Assembly (NCBI GenBank): GCA_938009335.1
Contig: CALLHT010000165.1
Location: 1-8,652, forward strand
Origin: an uncultured Rhizobiaceae group bacterium
Lineage (GTDB): Bacteria; Pseudomonadota; Alphaproteobacteria; Rhizobiales; Rhizobiaceae
Reading direction: 5' to 3'
Length of the DNA: 8,652 nt
The first letter of the stretch is position 1, and every line of letters begins with the position of its first letter. Under the pieces are notes generated by a model, which saw only the letters and a list, made by a program, of their open reading frames with translations, made no database searches and had not been told where the DNA came from. Of this stretch, positions 4,990 to 8,652 are shown piece after piece. Made by a program: the position numbers and the translations under genes.

Positions 4990-6816
4990 CTAACGATTTG
5001 CCAAAAAGTCCTGCGCGCCCTCTGCACCAAAGTACCTGTTTATCAAACTCGGGCTAATATTTTGGAGATCGAGAATGGTTAGACCGGTTGTTGCATGGTC
5101 GAGTTCACGCCATTCTCCGAAACCTATATATTTGCATCCCACATTGGCATAGTGGCGGAAAAGAACCGGAAGCATGCGCTTTCCCCCTTCCAAGCCTGTT
5201 ACGATATTCCCAAGCTGAGAAAAATCACCGCAGGCGTTTTCCAATCGCGAAAGCTCAACTTCCTTGGGAATATCGAACTCCAGCTCTCGTTTTGGCGTTA
5301 CATAGCCGGACATGGATTGGTCGCCACATTCTTTCATAATGAAACGGCGCAATAACTCGCGCGATACGGGCGCAAATTTTTGCCCCATGGTGACTGGGCC
5401 GAACAGATACCGCACCGCTTTATTTTGCCGTGGAACTTCCAAAATCGCCCGCCAAAGTAACATCAAAGGCGAATACGTCTTTTGGTATTCAGGTAGAATC
5501 GCCGCACGACCCAACTCCATTGATCTTGGGAGCAGTTTCTCAAACTCGGGAGAGAGATTGAAAATGCTATTGGTTACAAGGTTTTCCGAATTGATGGGGC
5601 GCTGATCAGGATCAGGCAATGTGTAGCGGTAAACACCTGCAACGGTCGAATGCTCGTCGTCCCATAAAACCAGATGGTGGTAGAATGCGTCGTAGCTGTC
5701 TTCCAACTCTGATGGGTCGTCTACATTTGCTTCTGACGCATAGGCCGAGAAACGGATCTCGCACACAAGATCGAGCAATCTCTGAGAAATGCCCGGCATG
5801 ATATTGAATACGGTAAATCCGTTGTGGCGCACGAGAACCTGCTCTTGATCAAGCATCTTCTTAACGCTTTTGCCTCCCGTCGGCACAGGTCGACGATTGA
5901 TGGTCTCCGCTTCAATCTCGCTTCGCAACTCTGGCTCGATCAGTTGTGGCAGATCGTGAACTTTTGGGCTTCCGGTTTTCAGCGAATAAACAGCACTACG
6001 CGCAAATCCACCCACAGACATGCTACGGGAAACGCGGCGCAATTGGTTTGCGTTCACGGGTTCGCCCACCCTGAAGGTAAAATCATGCCCGCCACGCAAA
6101 AATTCACGCAGCAACATATAGGTGCGGATGCGCGGATGAATGAGGCCCGAAAGGTTGAACAGCATTGAGTTGCGGCCGCTAATATAGAGCGGGACCATCT
6201 CGCCATCACAGGTTTCCACAAAGTTGCGAACCTGATCGGTCCAATCCGCATCCGAGATTGTCCAATCTGACGTCTTTAGATGGGAGCAAATTCTGCCCGG
6301 AAAGAGCGCCAAATCCCCTCCACTGCGCAGGTGGCGTAACGCGGTTGCAATCGATTTTCGGGTTTGACCGCGGTTCTGCTCGCCTCCAAATGGATCGACA
6401 TATAGAAGGCTCGGCTCATCAAGCTGCGTTGCTGCCAAAAGCTTATTCGCAAAAATTCTAATGTCGCTACGATATTGGGTCAGAAGCTGGAATAAAGCGA
6501 AGGCGTCCGGCAATCCGTAAGGATGATTGGCCACGAAAACTTTTGGGCGATCATCCAACTCTTCGAGAATTTCCGGATTTTCTATGTTCCATTTGATGTT
6601 TAGCCGTTCAAACAGCGTATCAATCAGCGGATTGGCATCGGGCCAAGGACGTCCGACATCTTCCATAATGGCATTGAGCTTTGTAACGCCGACGATTTTC
6701 TCAATAAGCGCAAGCAAGTAAGGATTAAATTGCGCATCATCATCCATACCAAGCACTTTTCTGGTACTCAGATAGGGCTTCATGGTTTCAATTCTCTGGG
6801 TGTTGGTATTTTTCAT
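4990..6816 (-). CDS. Two-domain acyltransferase: PlsC-type O-acyltransferase plus OlsB-like N-acyltransferase (OlsF-type)
   Basis: A 608-residue protein from the ATG at 6816. The N-terminal half resembles the lysophospholipid acyltransferase (PlsC/OlsA) superfamily: ANHPYGLPDA holds the catalytic His and Asp (H98, D104, counted from this ATG), in the spacing seen in the 'putative hemolysin' branch, and LALFPGRICS (about 169-178) takes the place of the FPEGTRS block. The C-terminal half (about 330-608) resembles the OlsB-type GNAT acyltransferases that use acyl-ACP: SMELGRAAILPEYQ (about 432-445), then LLWRAI and YLFGPVTMG. This order matches OlsF, known to make ornithine lipid in two steps, so synthesis of an acylated amino-acid lipid in the inner membrane is the best guess; the amino acid cannot be told. 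No signal peptide is seen. A GTG two codons upstream (6822) and an ATG at 6783 are alternative starts. It is the last gene before a terminator and diverges from the gamma-glutamyltransferase gene. Confidence 0.85.
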   Translation of the reverse strand: MKNTNTQRIETMKPYLSTRKVLGMDDDAQFNPYLLALIEKIVGVTKLNAIMEDVGRPWPDANPLIDTLFERLNIKWNIENPEILEELDDRPKVFVANHPYGLPDAFALFQLLTQYRSDIRIFANKLLAATQLDEPSLLYVDPFGGEQNRGQTRKSIATALRHLRSGGDLALFPGRICSHLKTSDWTISDADWTDQVRNFVETCDGEMVPLYISGRNSMLFNLSGLIHPRIRTYMLLREFLRGGHDFTFRVGEPVNANQLRRVSRSMSVGGFARSAVYSLKTGSPKVHDLPQLIEPELRSEIEAETINRRPVPTGGKSVKKMLDQEQVLVRHNGFTVFNIMPGISQRLLDLVCEIRFSAYASEANVDDPSELEDSYDAFYHHLVLWDDEHSTVAGVYRYTLPDPDQRPINSENLVTNSIFNLSPEFEKLLPRSMELGRAAILPEYQKTYSPLMLLWRAILEVPRQNKAVRYLFGPVTMGQKFAPVSRELLRRFIMKECGDQSMSGYVTPKRELEFDIPKEVELSRLENACGDFSQLGNIVTGLEGGKRMLPVLFRHYANVGCKYIGFGEWRELDHATTGLTILDLQNISPSLINRYFGAEGAQDFLANR

Positions 6817-6937
6817 ATGCACCGCTATTTTCGCCTAGCCTTGCTGTGTTTGATGTGCCCCAAATCACACGTCATCCGTGGCGACACTTATCAGTAACTT
6901 TCCCCGTCTTCAATCCAATGCGTTTGAAAACAAGGGC

Positions 6938-6953
6938 AAAATTCTAAAATTCT
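6938..6953. repeat. Tandem 8-base repeat AAAATTCT x2 in the divergent spacer
   Basis: Two exact back-to-back copies of AAAATTCT lie in the middle of the 217-base spacer between the divergent acyltransferase and gamma-glutamyltransferase genes. They could be a protein-binding direct repeat or simply AT-rich chance. Nothing else in the left half of the spacer (6817-6937) stands out, apart from a weak hexamer pair on the minus strand (TTGGAT and TACTGA, 16 apart) that I would not call. Confidence 0.4.
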
Positions 6954-6973
6954 CTTGGATTTGCAGGTATCTG

Positions 6974-7003
6974 TTGATCGATATCGATGACGCTTTACTA
7001 TGA
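6974..7003 (+). promoter_or_regulatory. Candidate promoter and palindrome upstream of the gamma-glutamyltransferase gene
   Basis: TTGATC (6974-6979) and CTATGA (6998-7003) lie 18 bases apart, about 30 bases before the ATG, a plausible but imperfect sigma-70-type pair for an alphaproteobacterium. Between and overlapping them is a perfect 12-base palindrome ATCGATATCGAT (6977-6988), sitting where a repressor would block the promoter. No regulator family can be named from it. Confidence 0.3.
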
Positions 7004-7033
7004 GAGAAACTATCCGTGTTTAAAGGCAACATC

Positions 7034-8652
7034 ATGACAATCGCACGAATCGCAGTCCTAGCCCTATTTTTCCTAGTACAAGGTTTTGGATTAGCGAGCC
7101 TTGCCCATGCCCAAGATGCCGCCGATGGGGTCGCGCCGGAGTTTGCCTCTGGCATCACACAAAAAGAACTCGTGAAAACGTCTCGGCACATGGTGGTCGC
7201 GGCCAATCCGCATGCCAGCAAAGCTGGAAACGACATTCTAAAACAAGGCGGAAACGCTATAGACGCGATGGTTGCCGTTCAGCTTGTTCTCGGCTTGGTA
7301 GAGCCCCAATCATCAGGCTTAGGCGGTGGCGCCTTTCTGGTTTATTTTGATGCGGTTGCCAACAAGCTAACAACCTTTGATGGTCGTGAGACCGCTCCGC
7401 TTGCAGCAACTGGCGATATGTTTCTCGATTCTGACGGACAACCCTTGCGTTTTTTTGATGCCGTAGTGGGTGGGCGTTCGGTCGGTACGCCGGGCACTGT
7501 AAAACTGCTGCATGAAGTTCATAAGAAGCACGGCAAGTTGGAATGGCCTGTGCTGTTTGATGCTGCAATCAAGCTTGCAGAAATTGGGTTTGAAGTCTCC
7601 CCCCGCCTTAACGCGCTCATCACCCGTTCCGCAGAAAGCCTGTTCAAATACGAAACCACTCGCAACTACTTTCTTAGCGAAGAAGCGGTACCGCTTTTTG
7701 TGGGCACCAAGGTCACCAATCCTGAATATGCGGCAACGCTCAAGGCAATCAGGGCAAATGGTGCGGATGCATTCTACACAGGTGAACTTGCACAACGGAT
7801 CGTGGATACGGTTCAAAATGCTGAGGGTAATCCCGGGCGTTTATCACTCGAAGATCTTGCCAATTACAAGATTATCGAGCGTGAACCAGTTTGCTATCGC
7901 TACCGTGATCATGATGTTTGCGGGATGGGGCCTCCCTCTTCTGGTGCGCTGACAGTCGGGCAAATTCTGGGGATGATCGAAGCTTACGACATGAAAGCCT
8001 ACGGTGCCGATAATCCAACGAGCTGGCGCTTGTTTGGCGATGCATCGCGTTTGGCCTTTGCAGATCGCGGCCTCTACATGGCCGACAGCGATTTTGTGAA
8101 AATGCCCGAGGGCCTTCTCAATCGCAATTATCTTTGGAACCGCGGCAGAACGCTGGTTCGCGATGATGCCATTGCTCCAGAAAACCTCAAGCCCGGCGAA
8201 CCACCTTTTGATCACACACAACTTTATGCGCCGGATAATTCAATCGAACTGCCTTCAACCAGTCATTTCTCAATTGTGGATGAGGCAGGCAATGTCGTCT
8301 CCATGACCACCACAATTGAAAACGGATTTGGCTCGCGTCTGATGGTGGGCGGATTTCTTCTCAACAATGAGCTTACGGATTTTTCCTTCGTTCCTGAAGT
8401 GGATGGGAAACCGGTTGCCAACCGCATTGAACCGGGTAAACGCCCGCGCTCTTCTATGGCCCCTACCATCGTCCTGAAAGGCGAAAAACCAGTCTTGGCG
8501 ATTGGATCACCCGGGGGAAGTCGAATTATTCCTTATGTGGCGAAGACGATTATCGCTTGGCTTGATTGGGAGATGGACATTCAACAGGCGATTGAGCTGC
8601 CACATCTGGTGAACCGATTTGGCCGGTATGACCTAGAAGCAGGAACCAGCGC
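7034..8652 (+). CDS. ggt: Secreted gamma-glutamyltransferase (partial at window edge)
   Basis: Hydrolyses or transfers the gamma-glutamyl group of glutathione and related compounds; made as a periplasmic precursor that cuts itself into large and small subunits. The visible 539 codons begin with a clear signal peptide (MTIARIAVLALFFLVQG..., hydrophobic core 6-24) with probable cleavage at AHA-QD after residue 26. Family marks: NPHASKAGNDILKQGGNAID near the mature N-terminus; FDGRETAP with the substrate-binding Arg118; PPSSGALT; then PSTSHFSIVD, where Thr409 is the expected autocleavage site and nucleophile; and GSPGGSRI at 491-498, the oxyanion-hole loop. All key residues are present, so it should be active. 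The family is about 570-590 residues long, so only a few dozen codons are missing beyond the edge. The ATG follows an AAAGG ribosome site seven bases upstream. Its natural substrate here is unknown. Confidence 0.97.
   Translation, partial: MTIARIAVLALFFLVQGFGLASLAHAQDAADGVAPEFASGITQKELVKTSRHMVVAANPHASKAGNDILKQGGNAIDAMVAVQLVLGLVEPQSSGLGGGAFLVYFDAVANKLTTFDGRETAPLAATGDMFLDSDGQPLRFFDAVVGGRSVGTPGTVKLLHEVHKKHGKLEWPVLFDAAIKLAEIGFEVSPRLNALITRSAESLFKYETTRNYFLSEEAVPLFVGTKVTNPEYAATLKAIRANGADAFYTGELAQRIVDTVQNAEGNPGRLSLEDLANYKIIEREPVCYRYRDHDVCGMGPPSSGALTVGQILGMIEAYDMKAYGADNPTSWRLFGDASRLAFADRGLYMADSDFVKMPEGLLNRNYLWNRGRTLVRDDAIAPENLKPGEPPFDHTQLYAPDNSIELPSTSHFSIVDEAGNVVSMTTTIENGFGSRLMVGGFLLNNELTDFSFVPEVDGKPVANRIEPGKRPRSSMAPTIVLKGEKPVLAIGSPGGSRIIPYVAKTIIAWLDWEMDIQQAIELPHLVNRFGRYDLEAGTS

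Noticed and set aside
7367..7816. A 149-codon minus-strand frame, with further ones at 6910-7236, 7257-7568 and 7844-8221
   Set aside because: All are opposite the well-supported gamma-glutamyltransferase frame and show no recognisable domain or ribosome site.

Overview
The window looks like chromosomal DNA of an alphaproteobacterium, most likely of the Rhizobiales (Hyphomicrobiales). The basis is the character of RpoB, L10, L7/L12 and NusG, the gene order secE-nusG-rplK-rplA-rplJ-rplL-rpoB, and an L10 leader with alphaproteobacterial-type conserved blocks. The genus is not resolved. Base composition is moderate and similar across the window, and I see no mobile element, CRISPR array, rRNA or tRNA gene.

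The first 4.8 kb, all on the minus strand, is the classic transcription-translation cluster. In transcription order it runs secE (4574-4774), nusG (4015-4545), rplK (3487-3915), rplA (2792-3484), rplJ (1942-2460), rplL (1512-1886) and the 5' part of rpoB (1-1254, cut by the window edge). Most of the non-coding signal sits in three gaps: a spacer between nusG and rplK, a 331-base structured L10 leader before rplJ, and a 257-base rplL-rpoB spacer with a terminator-like hairpin and a second long hairpin. These are where ribosomal-protein output and RNA polymerase subunit output can be set separately.

Upstream of secE, also on the minus strand, is a large two-domain acyltransferase (4990-6816). 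It has a PlsC-type lysophospholipid acyltransferase domain followed by an OlsB-like acyl-transferring GNAT domain, the architecture of bifunctional aminolipid (OlsF-type ornithine lipid) synthases. It ends in a good intrinsic terminator (4951-4983), so secE probably starts from its own promoter in the 215-base gap. The tRNA-Trp gene that commonly precedes secE in this class is not in that gap.

The last 1.6 kb, on the plus strand, is a divergently transcribed, secreted gamma-glutamyltransferase (from 7034, cut by the right edge) with an intact catalytic threonine. The 217-base divergent spacer holds a perfect 12-base palindrome and a short tandem repeat. Most of the window is conserved core genome; the less ordinary parts are the fused acyltransferase beside secE and the RNA structures in the ribosomal operon. 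I found no clearly undescribed system.
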